This document shows positions 34,002 through 42,310 of a stretch of DNA of 64,000 bases, piece by piece. Numbering within the stretch: the stretch's first letter is position 1; each line of letters begins with the position of its first letter. Origin of the DNA: CAYWMP01 sp964459445 (GTDB taxonomy: Bacteria > Desulfobacterota > DSM-4660 > Desulfatiglandales > HGW-15); the NCBI GenBank assembly GCA_964459445.1, contig CAYWMP010000003.1:17370-81369 (forward strand). The letters are read 5' to 3'. The position numbers were made by a program, and so were the translations under genes. Below the pieces are notes generated by a model. The model ran no database searches and was not told the origin of the DNA. It worked only from the letters and a program-made list of their open reading frames with translations.

Positions 34002-34421
34002 CTATTCTCTCATTTTCCATTGAAAGCTTCTCTCAGGGACTTTTGCGACATTCTTTATGATCAGGGTAACCAGTTGCGGTTGGCCTTCGAGGGGCGGAAA
34101 TTCAAGGATGCCGCTGCGGTGATGGCCCCCGGGAGGGGACCCATCCCAATTCACGGGCCGGTATTCACGTCCCTGATTGTCCCTTAACGCGCATACGGCA
34201 AGCATGTCCTCAGTGAGAGGGACCGAATGGGTGTTCATGCGAATTTGGAATTTTGCCGGTTTGCCTTGAGCAAACTGAACGGGTTTTACTTCCACTCTAA
34301 CCCTGTTTGCGCGATTTGATTTTGTTTCATAGGCCGCTACGCTCAATGCCCAGACCGAAAGTATCAAACAGGCAAAAGAGCAAATCCATAATGATTTTCT
34401 TTTAAACAGAAAGTGTCTCAT
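34002..34421 (-). CDS. Secreted protein of unknown function in the copper operon
   Basis: 139 residues with a signal peptide (SLWICSFACLILSVWALSVA, cleavage near AYE). The mature part is beta-rich (VRVEVKPVQFAQGKPAKFQI, then EDMLAVCALRDNQGREY) with HH in PPGGHHRSG and one cysteine. I do not recognise the family. It sits between the HMA-MerT-like gene and copA, so a periplasmic copper-handling role is a fair guess. GGGGG precedes the ATG. Confidence 0.65.
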   Translation of the reverse strand: MRHFLFKRKSLWICSFACLILSVWALSVAAYETKSNRANRVRVEVKPVQFAQGKPAKFQIRMNTHSVPLTEDMLAVCALRDNQGREYRPVNWDGSPPGGHHRSGILEFPPLEGQPQLVTLIIKNVAKVPERSFQWKMRE

Positions 34422-34435
34422 GTTCGAAACCCCCT

Positions 34436-35281
34436 TTATCTTTTTGCCGGCAAATACCCGAACGTCAGGTGGTTCATAATGGCCTCCATCCGTAGCATTC
34501 CGCTTCTGCTCATCATTCGAAGCATGAGTGAGATCCCGAAAAGATTAGACAACACGCCTATCAGGAAAAAGTATGTCTGGTATTCGGCCAGACCGGCTGT
34601 AAAAGATGAAAGAAAGGGAATGCCGATTACCGGGAGAAGTGTCGCAAGATAATGGGAACAACAGGCGGCCATGGCCGTAGTGGATATCCCACCCGATGCC
34701 GCAAGGCTGCATTTGGCCGCTTTCATGCCTCTTCCCCTGTGCCAGGCTCTCAAGAATGTGAACAACAGGGCTTGAACTCCCAGTCCAAGGGCGAGGGCGC
34801 CTAACCACCAGCCATACTCTTTGAACTCGGCCCTGGCGTTGTACCAATCAGAGGTCAGGGTAAGCAGCCCTAGATAGAATCCGATGACGCCGAATGAAAC
34901 GGCCAATCCGATCAGATAGGGGCGAGGACTTGAGAGTAAATCAGAAAGGGATGGGAATTCCTGCTTCTCATCAATTTCATTTTCTTTTTGGAGGACGCTA
35001 TAGCCCAGGGCATCAACGGATGCTTTCAATCCACTCAGGTCAATACGCCCAGGCTCATAAAGGATTTCGGCCCGCTTTCTCGCAAATTCCACCTCAGCTT
35101 CGAGAACCCCCGACGATTTCTTCAATCCCTCTTCGATCCTACGGGCGCATGATAAACAGGTCATACCTCCAATGGATAGATGGGCTGTGATACCGGTTCC
35201 ATCGCCGATTGATTCCTTCACTTGTTGAAGATCACCGCTATGATTTTTTTCGTTCAAAAACACCTCCTTGGCGGACTTCAT
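34436..35281 (-). CDS. Heavy-metal-associated domain fused to MerT-like membrane domain
   Basis: 281 residues. Residues 30-100 form an HMA domain with GGMTCLSCARRIEEG (CxxC). Four to five membrane segments follow, including AMAACCSHYLATLLPVIG with a Cys pair, like the metal-binding helix of MerT/MerC-type transporters. The soluble domain could receive metal from, or hand it to, the membrane cysteines and then to CopA. The ATG at 35281 is used rather than the preceding GTG. It overlaps the end of the methyltransferase-like gene by 44 bases. Confidence 0.78.
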   Translation of the reverse strand: MKSAKEVFLNEKNHSGDLQQVKESIGDGTGITAHLSIGGMTCLSCARRIEEGLKKSSGVLEAEVEFARKRAEILYEPGRIDLSGLKASVDALGYSVLQKENEIDEKQEFPSLSDLLSSPRPYLIGLAVSFGVIGFYLGLLTLTSDWYNARAEFKEYGWWLGALALGLGVQALLFTFLRAWHRGRGMKAAKCSLAASGGISTTAMAACCSHYLATLLPVIGIPFLSSFTAGLAEYQTYFFLIGVLSNLFGISLMLRMMSRSGMLRMEAIMNHLTFGYLPAKR

Positions 35282-35978
35282 CACTTACATAGATCCTTTC
35301 GCCTATGGGCTCAAATTTAGGGGGATGGCTTAGGGTTGGTTTGCGCCCGGAAATCCTCGGGAAAAATCGTGGCGTGGTATTCACATACCGGATATAGCGT
35401 TCGCCGAAAATTGCCAGAGCTTCTTTTTCTTCGCGACGGGCAAGACGTCCATAAATCAGGAGCAGGACGGGAAACATCAGCAGAGTGGGAATTGTGGGCC
35501 ATTGTACAAGGAATCCCACCATGATGATCACAAAGGCAACATACTGAGGATGCCTTATAAGGGCATAGGGGCCGGTGACCGCTAAATCGCGATTGCGTTG
35601 CGCCTGGAAAAGCACCCTCCAGGAGATAGCTAGCAACAGAAGGCCTCCAATGATGAGAACTTCGCTCAAGGTGTGAAGGGGGCCAAAATGGGCATTCCCC
35701 TCCCACCCAAGGAGTGTTTGCAAAAGATGACTTGCGTCGTGGGAAAACCAATCAATGCCTGGAAAATGACTCACGAGCCACCCCGACAGCAGATAAATCG
35801 TTAAAGGGAAGCCGTACATTTCAGTGAAAAGTGCAATAACGAAGGCTGAAAAAGCACCGAAAGTCCGCCAATCGTGTTTGGTGCGGGGACGATAAAAGCT
35901 GAAAACGAAAATAAGGAAAACGATTGAGTAAATGGCAACCACTGACCAGTGTCCATATGCGGGCAAATTCTCGGTCAT
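35238..35978 (-). CDS. Isoprenylcysteine methyltransferase-like membrane protein
   Basis: 246 residues from the ATG at 35978. An earlier in-frame start at 36062 is excluded because the sigma54 promoter (36026-36040) lies between. There are about five membrane segments, then the family signature TGPYALIRHPQYVAFV and REEKEALAIFGERYIRYVNTTPRF. ICMT/PEMT-like proteins methylate membrane substrates, but bacterial members near metal ATPases have no proven substrate. It is the first gene of the copper-ATPase operon. Confidence 0.75.
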   Translation of the reverse strand: MTENLPAYGHWSVVAIYSIVFLIFVFSFYRPRTKHDWRTFGAFSAFVIALFTEMYGFPLTIYLLSGWLVSHFPGIDWFSHDASHLLQTLLGWEGNAHFGPLHTLSEVLIIGGLLLLAISWRVLFQAQRNRDLAVTGPYALIRHPQYVAFVIIMVGFLVQWPTIPTLLMFPVLLLIYGRLARREEKEALAIFGERYIRYVNTTPRFFPRISGRKPTLSHPPKFEPIGERIYVSDEVRQGGVFERKKS

Positions 35979-36025
35979 ATCCTGGTGAACCTCCACAATT
36001 CTAAGATAGTTGCATTCGGAATTGA

Positions 36026-36040
36026 GCAAAAGGTGTGCCA
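36026..36040 (-). promoter_or_regulatory. Sigma54 promoter of the copper-ATPase operon
   Basis: The minus strand reads TGGCAC-ACCTT-TTGC, an exact consensus, 48 bp before the ATG at 35978. Confidence 0.85.
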
Positions 36041-36139
36041 CTTTGTGGCAGATATCTCGCAACGATTTGAAATCACGATTGAATTAAGTCAGCGGGATGG
36101 CGGAAACTTGAATTCAGCTAATGGTCTTCGGAAGGTGTA

Positions 36140-36199
36140 TGGATAAGAAGTATACGGTTTTTTGAAGGAAACGGTATACAGATGGATAGAAAGTATTCA
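36140..36199. promoter_or_regulatory. Two activator dyads
   Basis: TGGATA-AGAAG-TATACG at 36140-36156 and TGGATA-GAAAG-TATTCA at 36183-36199. The centres lie 122 and 165 bp upstream of the -12 GC. Each site has a degenerate second arm. Confidence 0.7.
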
Positions 36200-36263
36200 T
36201 TTCCAGATGCCTGGTTGATCTTAGAAGAATTTGAGCTGAATTAGAAATAAAAAGGAATGGGGG

Positions 36264-36503
36264 TTAGATCGTTTTTTCTCGAAAAACCCTGTCAAGATGT
36301 GGCGGTAATTCGTAAAAGGTCGGAAAGTGGGTTGTCGGGGTGGAGTTGTTTTTATTTATGTGCCTCTTCGATTCCTCAGGACAAAGAGAACAACTAAAAT
36401 GATCCCAGCAATTCTTTGCCGCATGACCCAAGCAGTCGGAATAGGAAGGGCAGCTGAAATTCCTCTTCCCGGGTTTGTTGCAAGGGGTGCCTTTTAAACG
36501 CAT
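36264..36503 (-). CDS. Small Cys-rich protein, possible metal binder
   Basis: 79 residues. The first 45 hold six cysteines (C in GTPCNK, then SCPSYSDC, KNCWDHFSCSLC), a spacing suited to a zinc or iron-sulfur knuckle. There is no signal peptide. TTTGGAGG lies 6 bases before the ATG, giving good start support. It stands between the ZraP-like gene and the copper-ATPase promoter. The family is not known to me. Confidence 0.65.
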   Translation of the reverse strand: MRLKGTPCNKPGKRNFSCPSYSDCLGHAAKNCWDHFSCSLCPEESKRHINKNNSTPTTHFPTFYELPPHLDRVFREKTI

Positions 36504-36608
36504 GATTCAACCTCCAAAGAAAAGTGAAGGGATTAAGGTCCCCGTCAGGTCGGGATCTTCGACAAGGCTTAGGGTAAAGCCTTAAAGTGTTGCAAAGGTT
36601 TGTCCGGA

Positions 36609-36627
36609 GGGCGATATAAAATCGCCC
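36609..36627 (-). terminator. Hairpin after the ZraP-like gene
   Basis: GGGCGAT pairs with ATCGCCC around a 5-base loop, 13 bases past the stop codon on the minus strand. The T-tract is poor, so termination is only probable. Confidence 0.4.
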
Positions 36628-36639
36628 CCCGCTTTAAGG

Positions 36640-37236
36640 TTAATAATTCCAGCAAGCCCCTTGACCGTAACCGCCTCTGTGCATGCCGTAACCCATGCCT
36701 TGACCGTAACCGCCCATGTGCATGCCGTAACCCATGCCTTGACCGTAACCGCCCATGTGCATGCCGTACCCTTTGCCCTGGCCGAAACCGCCCCTGTGGC
36801 GGCCATAACCCCTGCCGTATCCTCCTGCAAGAGAACCTTCAGGAACGATCTTGCGGGTCTCAATCTCATAATCGAGCCGTTTCTCGGCCAATTGAGCCTT
36901 AAGATCACTAATCTCTTTCTGAAGAGACTTTGCCTTGTCCGTATCAGGCTCGGATGCGTACAAAATGCTGCTAAGTTCCGCCTTCTTGCTCCAGATCTCA
37001 TTTCTCAGCTTGACGGTTTCATCGAAAAAACTCTGATGCGCTTTTTCCAACTGGCTGCGTTGTTCGTCAGTAAGGTTTCCATAGGGGTTGTCATACTGGC
37101 CTGAATATCCGGGACCGCCACCCCCGTAACCCATCATATGGCGGCCTCTTCCCATTCCCGGCCCATGGGCCATGACCGGAACAGCCACCGCACCGATCAA
37201 GACAATGATTCCTGCAACTATCACAAATCTTTTCAT
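36640..37236 (-). CDS. ZraP-like periplasmic metal-binding chaperone
   Basis: 198 residues with a signal peptide ending at VMA-HGPG. A Met/His/Gly-rich start (GMGRGRHMMGYGGGG) is followed by the ZraP/CpxP-type helical core (LTDEQRSQLEKAHQSFFDET to QLAEKRLDYEIETRKI). The C-terminal 60 residues are tandem copies of a 13-residue unit like GYGQGMGYGMHMG, rich in Met and His. ZraP binds zinc or copper and protects periplasmic proteins. It is transcribed from a sigma54 promoter, divergent from the sensor kinase at 37630, the same pairing as zraP-zraSR in enterobacteria. Confidence 0.8.
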   Translation of the reverse strand: MKRFVIVAGIIVLIGAVAVPVMAHGPGMGRGRHMMGYGGGGPGYSGQYDNPYGNLTDEQRSQLEKAHQSFFDETVKLRNEIWSKKAELSSILYASEPDTDKAKSLQKEISDLKAQLAEKRLDYEIETRKIVPEGSLAGGYGRGYGRHRGGFGQGKGYGMHMGGYGQGMGYGMHMGGYGQGMGYGMHRGGYGQGACWNY

Positions 37237-37305
37237 CGCTTTACCTCCTGATTAGTTAAATTAGGTTTTCTAAAATCGACAATGCCGTTGTTGGCCAACT
37301 ATAGA

Positions 37306-37320
37306 GCAACCGCCATGCCA
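37306..37320 (-). promoter_or_regulatory. Sigma54 promoter of the ZraP-like gene
   Basis: The minus strand reads TGGCAT-GGCGG-TTGC, an exact consensus, 70 bp before the ATG at 37236. Confidence 0.85.
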
Positions 37321-37416
37321 GAAATGGGAGAATGCGTTAACTTGCTGAAATCATAATATAATTTTGAAGGCTTCATGGCGCAGTGGAGATTTAGACTTGA
37401 AACATTCCAACAAAAG

Positions 37417-37465
37417 TGGATACTATGTATACATGTTACGTATCCATTCGGTTAAAAAGTATCCA
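37417..37465. promoter_or_regulatory. Two activator dyads between the ZraP-like and kinase genes
   Basis: TGGATA-CTATG-TATACA at 37417-37433 and CGGTTA-AAAAG-TATCCA at 37449-37465. The centres are 32 bp apart and lie 119 and 151 bp upstream of the -12 GC. The sites could also influence the divergent kinase gene, although no sigma54 promoter is visible in that direction. Confidence 0.75.
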
Positions 37466-37629
37466 CATCAGCTTGTTTTTGTTTTCGCTCCATTCAGACG
37501 ACTCGAAAATTGTTTGCGATTAGATAAAAAGAAACCGATCTGGTTGACAGGAAATGGTACGAAGTCAGCCTAGATAACTTTTCGAAATTATGAAAGTTTT
37601 TAGACATCAAGACTTTTTTCAGTCAATAG

Positions 37630-39552
37630 ATGTGTTGTGAGGACCAATCCGTGAATAACATTTCAATGGGAAAGAGCGCCGAAGAACGAGTGCCTGGTCC
37701 TCATTTTGCTTTTAAGAATAAGTTTATGGAAAAACCGAGCAGAAAATTGTGGATTAGCATACCGCCATGGATACTTGTCGGCTCTGCAATTATCCTCGTA
37801 CCCATTTTTGTTTTTTGGACCATGCAGCACATCAACAAACAAAAGGAAGCCACGACTTTACTCCTGCTGGAAAAGGGCGCTGCGCTTATCCGATCCTTTG
37901 AGGCCGGGGCAAGGACTGGGATGAGGGGGATGATGGGCGGCATGATGGACGGCATGATGCGCGGCAGGATGGGCAACATGATGCGTGACATGATGCGAAG
38001 CCAAGGGAGAGGTGGGTTTAGGCTTCAGAATCTCCTGACTGAAACGGCCCAACAGCCTGATATAGTCCATTTGATAGTAACGGACATCAATGGAACCATC
38101 CTTGCGCATAACGACCCTGACATGATCGGCGACAGGTACGGTTGGGATTTTGATCTGGACATGATATCTCGCAGTCAGGATGTTCAATGGCGTCAGGTAT
38201 CGGGAGGGAACAGTGCAAAAGTCTTTGAGGTCTTTCGGCGCTTTACCCCAACGCTCATTCCCTTTAGAGGGCTTCACGGCAGGATGATGTCCCGAGATTG
38301 GCGCCAAGCCAACCAAATGATGCATAAAGAGGTTGAAGTCGAACAGCCGGAACGGATCATCTTCGTTGGCCTGGACATGGGACCCATTGAGGAAGCGAGA
38401 AAGAAGGATGTGCGTCACACGTTAATTATGGCCGCCATCCTTCTTTTGATCTGGTTTGCGGGCATCTTTTCCCTGTTTATGGTGCAGGCCTATCGCTCGA
38501 CCCGAACATCGTTGAGCAGGATTAGGGCCTTTTCCGATACGGTCGTCGAAAACATGCCTATCGGTCTGATGGCTACGGATGTGGACAAAAAAATTGTATC
38601 CGTTAACCAGACCGCAGAATCAGTCCTTGAACTAACGCCCGGTGAAGTTATCGGAACGGATGCCCGAGAAGTTCTCCCCATCGAGCTTTGTGGCGTTGCC
38701 GAGGAATTGTCGACCTCTGAGGGTATCATAGAAAAAGAAATTGATTGTCATCTGAAAAATGGAAGGACCATTCCATTGGATGTCAGTGTTTCGTCTTTGG
38801 AAGGGGATGACGGCGCCTATTTGGGCTGTATCGTTCTGTTCAGAGATATGACAGAGATCCAGTCGCTGAAAAGAGAAATAGAGAGGAGTGAACGTCTCGC
38901 TTCTCTAGGCAGGCTGGCTGCAGGCATTGCCCACGAGATACGGAACCCATTGAGTTCAATCAAAGGGTTCGCAACCTATTTCAGGGAGAGATACAAAGAC
39001 GTTCCTGATGATCAAAAGACCGCCGACATCATGGTCCAGGAGGTCGAAAGGTTGAACAGGGTCATCAGCCAGCTTCTGGAGTTTGCGCGCCCTTTGACTA
39101 TGGAGAAAAAACCCACATCTTTAAAGACCCTGATACAACATTCCCTAAAGGTGGTCGCGAGTCAAGCCCGGGAAAAGGGCATTACCATTGAAACCGAATT
39201 CTCCGAAGATGCAAAAGATGTCTCCATAGATCCCGACAGGATTAACCAAGTCCTGCTCAATCTCCATCTGAACGCCGTCGAAGCGATGGAAAATGGGGGA
39301 TTACTCACTGTTAAAGTGGATAGTCATGAAGAATCCGGTCACATAAGAGTTACCGTGGCAGACAGCGGGGCAGGAATCGATAGCAAGGATCTCAATCGCA
39401 TCTTCGATCCCTACTTCACAACCAAACAATCCGGCACGGGCCTGGGTCTCGCAATCGTCCACAAGATCATCGAGTCCCATGGGGGCGAAGTGAAAGTGGA
39501 GAGCGAGGTAGGGAAGGGAACTACTGTTAGCATTCTACTGCCGGCAGGCTGA
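37630..39552 (+). CDS. ZraS-like sensor histidine kinase with Met-rich periplasmic sensor
   Basis: 640 residues as drawn; ATGs at 37666 and 37726 are alternatives, none with a good ribosome binding site. The first membrane helix is about residues 45-65, the second about 260-282. The periplasmic domain contains a block of 15 or so methionines (MRGMMGGMMDGMMRGRMGNM) and then HLIVTDINGTILAH. A PAS domain follows, then HisKA with His435 (GIAHEIRNPLSS) and HATPase_c (NLHLNAVEAM, DSGAGID, GTGLGLAI). The Met block suggests Cu(I) or Ag(I) sensing, unlike the zinc sensor ZraS. It pairs with the NtrC-type regulator 251 bp downstream. Confidence 0.85.
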   Translation: MCCEDQSVNNISMGKSAEERVPGPHFAFKNKFMEKPSRKLWISIPPWILVGSAIILVPIFVFWTMQHINKQKEATTLLLLEKGAALIRSFEAGARTGMRGMMGGMMDGMMRGRMGNMMRDMMRSQGRGGFRLQNLLTETAQQPDIVHLIVTDINGTILAHNDPDMIGDRYGWDFDLDMISRSQDVQWRQVSGGNSAKVFEVFRRFTPTLIPFRGLHGRMMSRDWRQANQMMHKEVEVEQPERIIFVGLDMGPIEEARKKDVRHTLIMAAILLLIWFAGIFSLFMVQAYRSTRTSLSRIRAFSDTVVENMPIGLMATDVDKKIVSVNQTAESVLELTPGEVIGTDAREVLPIELCGVAEELSTSEGIIEKEIDCHLKNGRTIPLDVSVSSLEGDDGAYLGCIVLFRDMTEIQSLKREIERSERLASLGRLAAGIAHEIRNPLSSIKGFATYFRERYKDVPDDQKTADIMVQEVERLNRVISQLLEFARPLTMEKKPTSLKTLIQHSLKVVASQAREKGITIETEFSEDAKDVSIDPDRINQVLLNLHLNAVEAMENGGLLTVKVDSHEESGHIRVTVADSGAGIDSKDLNRIFDPYFTTKQSGTGLGLAIVHKIIESHGGEVKVESEVGKGTTVSILLPAG

Positions 39553-39803
39553 GAGGAAAGAGGAACAGATTGAGACGGGAGTGATCAATTGAAGATTGAA
39601 TATTGAAAATCGAAAAACAAGGAAAACGGGCAAAGGGAAGAAGAAAGTCGGCAGTAGACAGTCCCGCTGAAGGCGGGATCTACGCTCCGCTCCGATAAGC
39701 AGTTGGTGGTGTCGCTCCGCTTGCCGGATCGTAGCCAACATGGCGAAGACCGGTGCTCCTGGCTCTAAACTCAATAACCAATGACGAACGACGGGTGTGA
39801 CCA

Positions 39804-41168
39804 ATGACTAATAAAGGTACCATACTTGTAGTTGATGACGACTCTGCGCATCGGACGATGTTGAAGACCCTCTTGACAGGTTGGGAGTACACGATCGCAG
39901 AGGCCGATGACGGGTCCACGGCCATTGAGAATGTCAATGAACAGGCATTCGACCTGATCCTGATGGACATACGCATGGTGAAGGTATCGGGCCTTGAAGC
40001 GCTTAATGAAATCAAGGCTTTTAACCCGGCCATACCCGTAATCATCATGACGGCCTTTGGATCCGTGGAGACCGCCGTGGAAGCCTTGAAAAACGGGGCC
40101 TACGACTATCTCACCAAGCCCCTTGATTTTGATGAATTGCGTCTTGCGATTGAACGAGCCATGGACCACACCCACTTGAGGGAAGAGAACCGTCTTCTCA
40201 GGGAAAGCCTGGGCAATCATTTTGACAGGCAAAACATGATCGGCCGAAGTCCTGCCATGGTCCAGCTCCTGGAAACAGTGGCTCAGGTCGCGCCAACCGA
40301 GGCCACCGTACTTCTCACAGGTGGTTCAGGCACGGGCAAGGAGATGATCGCCGGGGCCTTGCATTTTAACAGCACACGAAAAAACGGGCCTTTTGTAAAG
40401 ATCAATTGTGCAGCCATCACGGAGACCCTGCTGGAGTCCGAACTCTTCGGCCATGAGAAAGGCGCCTTTACCGGCGCCCATAGAAAGAAGGAAGGCCGTT
40501 TTCGACAAGCCCATACCGGGACCATTTTTTTAGATGAGATAAGCGAGATGTCCCTTTCCATGCAGGTCAAACTGCTGCGCGTGCTCCAGGAGAGAGAAAT
40601 CACTAGGGTCGGCGGTGAAGAAGTCATCAAGGTCGATGTCAGGGTTATTGCTGCAACCAACAAGGATCTCCTTCAAGAGATTGAATCAGGCCGGTTCAGG
40701 GATGATCTCTATTACCGTTTAAACGTTGTGACGCTAAACATGCCGACCTTGAGGGAAAGACGAGAGGATATTCCCCTGCTCGTTCAGCATTTCAGGGAGA
40801 TGTTTGCTGAGAAAAACAACAAGAAAATAAAAGGATTCACACCCCAGGCCATGGATGCATTGCTAAGGTATGATTGGCCCGGGAATGTGAGGGAGTTGAT
40901 GAACGCGGTTGAACGCGGTGTGGTCCTTTCGCGATCCGAATATTTGGATGTTGCGGATCTTCCCTTTATCTCTGAAGATGCAGCGGAAGGTGAACAGGTT
41001 GTCCTGGACGCCGTTCCGGGCGATGTGCCGCTGGAAGAAGTTGAGAAAGCGACGATCCTGAAGACCCTTGATATGGTTGGCGGCAACAAGAGCGAGGCTG
41101 CAAGGCGCCTGGGTATTACGCGAAGGACGTTGCATAAGAAGCTTAAAAAATATGGCGTAATGCCATAA
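39804..41168 (+). CDS. NtrC-family sigma54 response regulator (ZraR-like)
   Basis: 454 residues: a receiver domain (DDD at 11-13, phospho-acceptor Asp55, MTAFGSVE, Lys in YLTKPLD), the sigma54-interaction AAA+ domain (GGSGTGKEMIAG Walker A, GHEKGAFTGAHRKK with the GAFTGA loop, IFLDEISEM Walker B, WPGNVRELMNAVERG), and a Fis-type helix-turn-helix (NKSEAARRLGITRRTLHKKL). Phosphorylated hexamers bind upstream dyads and drive sigma54 promoters. It is the best candidate to read the TGGATA-N5-TATCCA sites. The 251-bp gap to the kinase gene contains dispersed-repeat sequence (from 39588), which may uncouple the pair. Confidence 0.88.
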   Translation: MTNKGTILVVDDDSAHRTMLKTLLTGWEYTIAEADDGSTAIENVNEQAFDLILMDIRMVKVSGLEALNEIKAFNPAIPVIIMTAFGSVETAVEALKNGAYDYLTKPLDFDELRLAIERAMDHTHLREENRLLRESLGNHFDRQNMIGRSPAMVQLLETVAQVAPTEATVLLTGGSGTGKEMIAGALHFNSTRKNGPFVKINCAAITETLLESELFGHEKGAFTGAHRKKEGRFRQAHTGTIFLDEISEMSLSMQVKLLRVLQEREITRVGGEEVIKVDVRVIAATNKDLLQEIESGRFRDDLYYRLNVVTLNMPTLRERREDIPLLVQHFREMFAEKNNKKIKGFTPQAMDALLRYDWPGNVRELMNAVERGVVLSRSEYLDVADLPFISEDAAEGEQVVLDAVPGDVPLEEVEKATILKTLDMVGGNKSEAARRLGITRRTLHKKLKKYGVMP

Positions 41169-41210
41169 CCTCTCGATGCATAAAATCGGCGATGACTTTC
41201 CATGTCATTT

Positions 41211-41467
41211 ATTCACCGCAGAGCTTGCAGAGAGCGCAGAGGGTTTAGTATTTTTTCATCTGTCGGGAGATCCGCCGTCGCTACGCGCAGCGCAGGCGCT
41301 TGCGCCGCGTGAAGCTATGGCGGGACAAGTACCGACAGATGAAAACTTCTCCACCGCCTTTGGCGGGATGGGAAAATGTGAGGAGGCTAAGATAATACAA
41401 GACTTTGTTCAAGGCTCAAGGCCCTCCCGAAGGACATTCTCTGTGTTCTCCGCGCCTCTGTGGTGAA
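41211..41467. repeat. Composite element with nested inverted repeats
   Basis: Outer arms 41211-41243 (starting TTCACCGCAGAG) and 41435-41467 (ending CTCTGTGGTGAA) are imperfect inverted copies. Inner arms TTTTCATCTGTCGG (41253-41266) and its exact complement (41332-41345) enclose a GC-rich core. It has no coding frame. A related half-copy is at about 42217-42255. It looks like a non-autonomous dispersed element and fills most of the 441-bp gap. Confidence 0.6.
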
Positions 41468-41610
41468 GGTAACCTGCAGAAGTTGGCCCAATGGACCAAG
41501 TTCGTCCCTTTCAAAGGGCTAAAATGCTACAATGAATAAAATTTCTATCTTATATTTCTATTTTATGCCTGTTATTTGTAGGATTTCATATTACCGAAGG
41601 GGGCTACGTT

Positions 41611-42081
41611 ATGAAGAGAATAAATAAGAAAGGATTTCTCACGATATTGTTGTTGATTTCTATATTTCTGATTCCGAATCTTTTCAATGCCTCTTTTGAA
41701 AACTCTGCCCTGGCACAAGCTCAAGCAGAAGGTGTCATACTCGCAAAGAAACAAGAGGCGACAGGAGAGAAGAGCGACGCTTCTGATATCGCAGCACTTC
41801 AGAAAAGAATCATGGAGCTCGAGAGAAGGATCCAAGAGCTTCATGTGAAGAACAAAACCATGGCGAGTCAGATGCGTCAGTTGAATCAAATTGTGGGTAA
41901 AGCATTGTCAAAGAAAGGCACTGGAAAAGGAGCCGGCATAAAGAAGGTCACGAGAATAGCGGGCGGGCGGCCCGGGACTAAGGATGCCATGGTCTCTGTG
42001 GCCCATCTAGTCGGTGTCTGGAATCAAATGGATGTCATCATGAACAAATTGGATGAGATAACCACGAAGCTCTCTCAGTAG
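41611..42081 (+). CDS. Secreted coiled-coil protein, unknown
   Basis: 156 residues with a signal peptide (FLTILLLISIFLIPNLF, cleavage near ALA-QAQ). A heptad-rich coiled coil spans about residues 58-95 (IAALQKRIMELERRIQELHV), followed by a basic Gly/Lys stretch and an amphipathic C terminus (AHLVGVWNQMDVIMNKLDEI). GGGGG precedes the ATG. It stands alone between repeat elements. No family is recognised; a periplasmic scaffold or lipoprotein-like role is possible. Confidence 0.6.
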   Translation: MKRINKKGFLTILLLISIFLIPNLFNASFENSALAQAQAEGVILAKKQEATGEKSDASDIAALQKRIMELERRIQELHVKNKTMASQMRQLNQIVGKALSKKGTGKGAGIKKVTRIAGGRPGTKDAMVSVAHLVGVWNQMDVIMNKLDEITTKLSQ

Positions 42082-42310
42082 GCGTCTATATGGCCCGAAT
42101 CTTTCCAACTTCACCAAGTTTTCCTCACATATGCTCTTATTTCGCACCGCCCGCTTCAGGCTTCGCTCTGCGAGCTACGACCCGACAAGTCGCTAGAGAC
42201 ACGAAGATCGCAAAGAAAAAATGAATCCTCTCTGCGTGCTCTGGGACTCTGCGGTGAATGATTTGTTTTGCGGTTTTCATTTAGGGTTGGCTACTCACCA
42301 AAATCAACAG

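Noticed and set aside
36045..36060. TGGCAG-ATATC-TCGC on the plus strand, a possible second sigma54 promoter
   Set aside because: No plus-strand gene lies downstream and the -12 element is off consensus; it overlaps the upstream side of the good minus-strand promoter.
35979..36062. Longer N terminus for the methyltransferase-like protein
   Set aside because: The sigma54 promoter at 36026-36040 falls inside it, so transcripts start too late to include that start codon.
36661..36790. Tandem 39-base repeats resembling a CRISPR array
   Set aside because: The units are adjacent without unique spacers and encode the repeat GYGQGMGYGMHMG of the ZraP-like protein.
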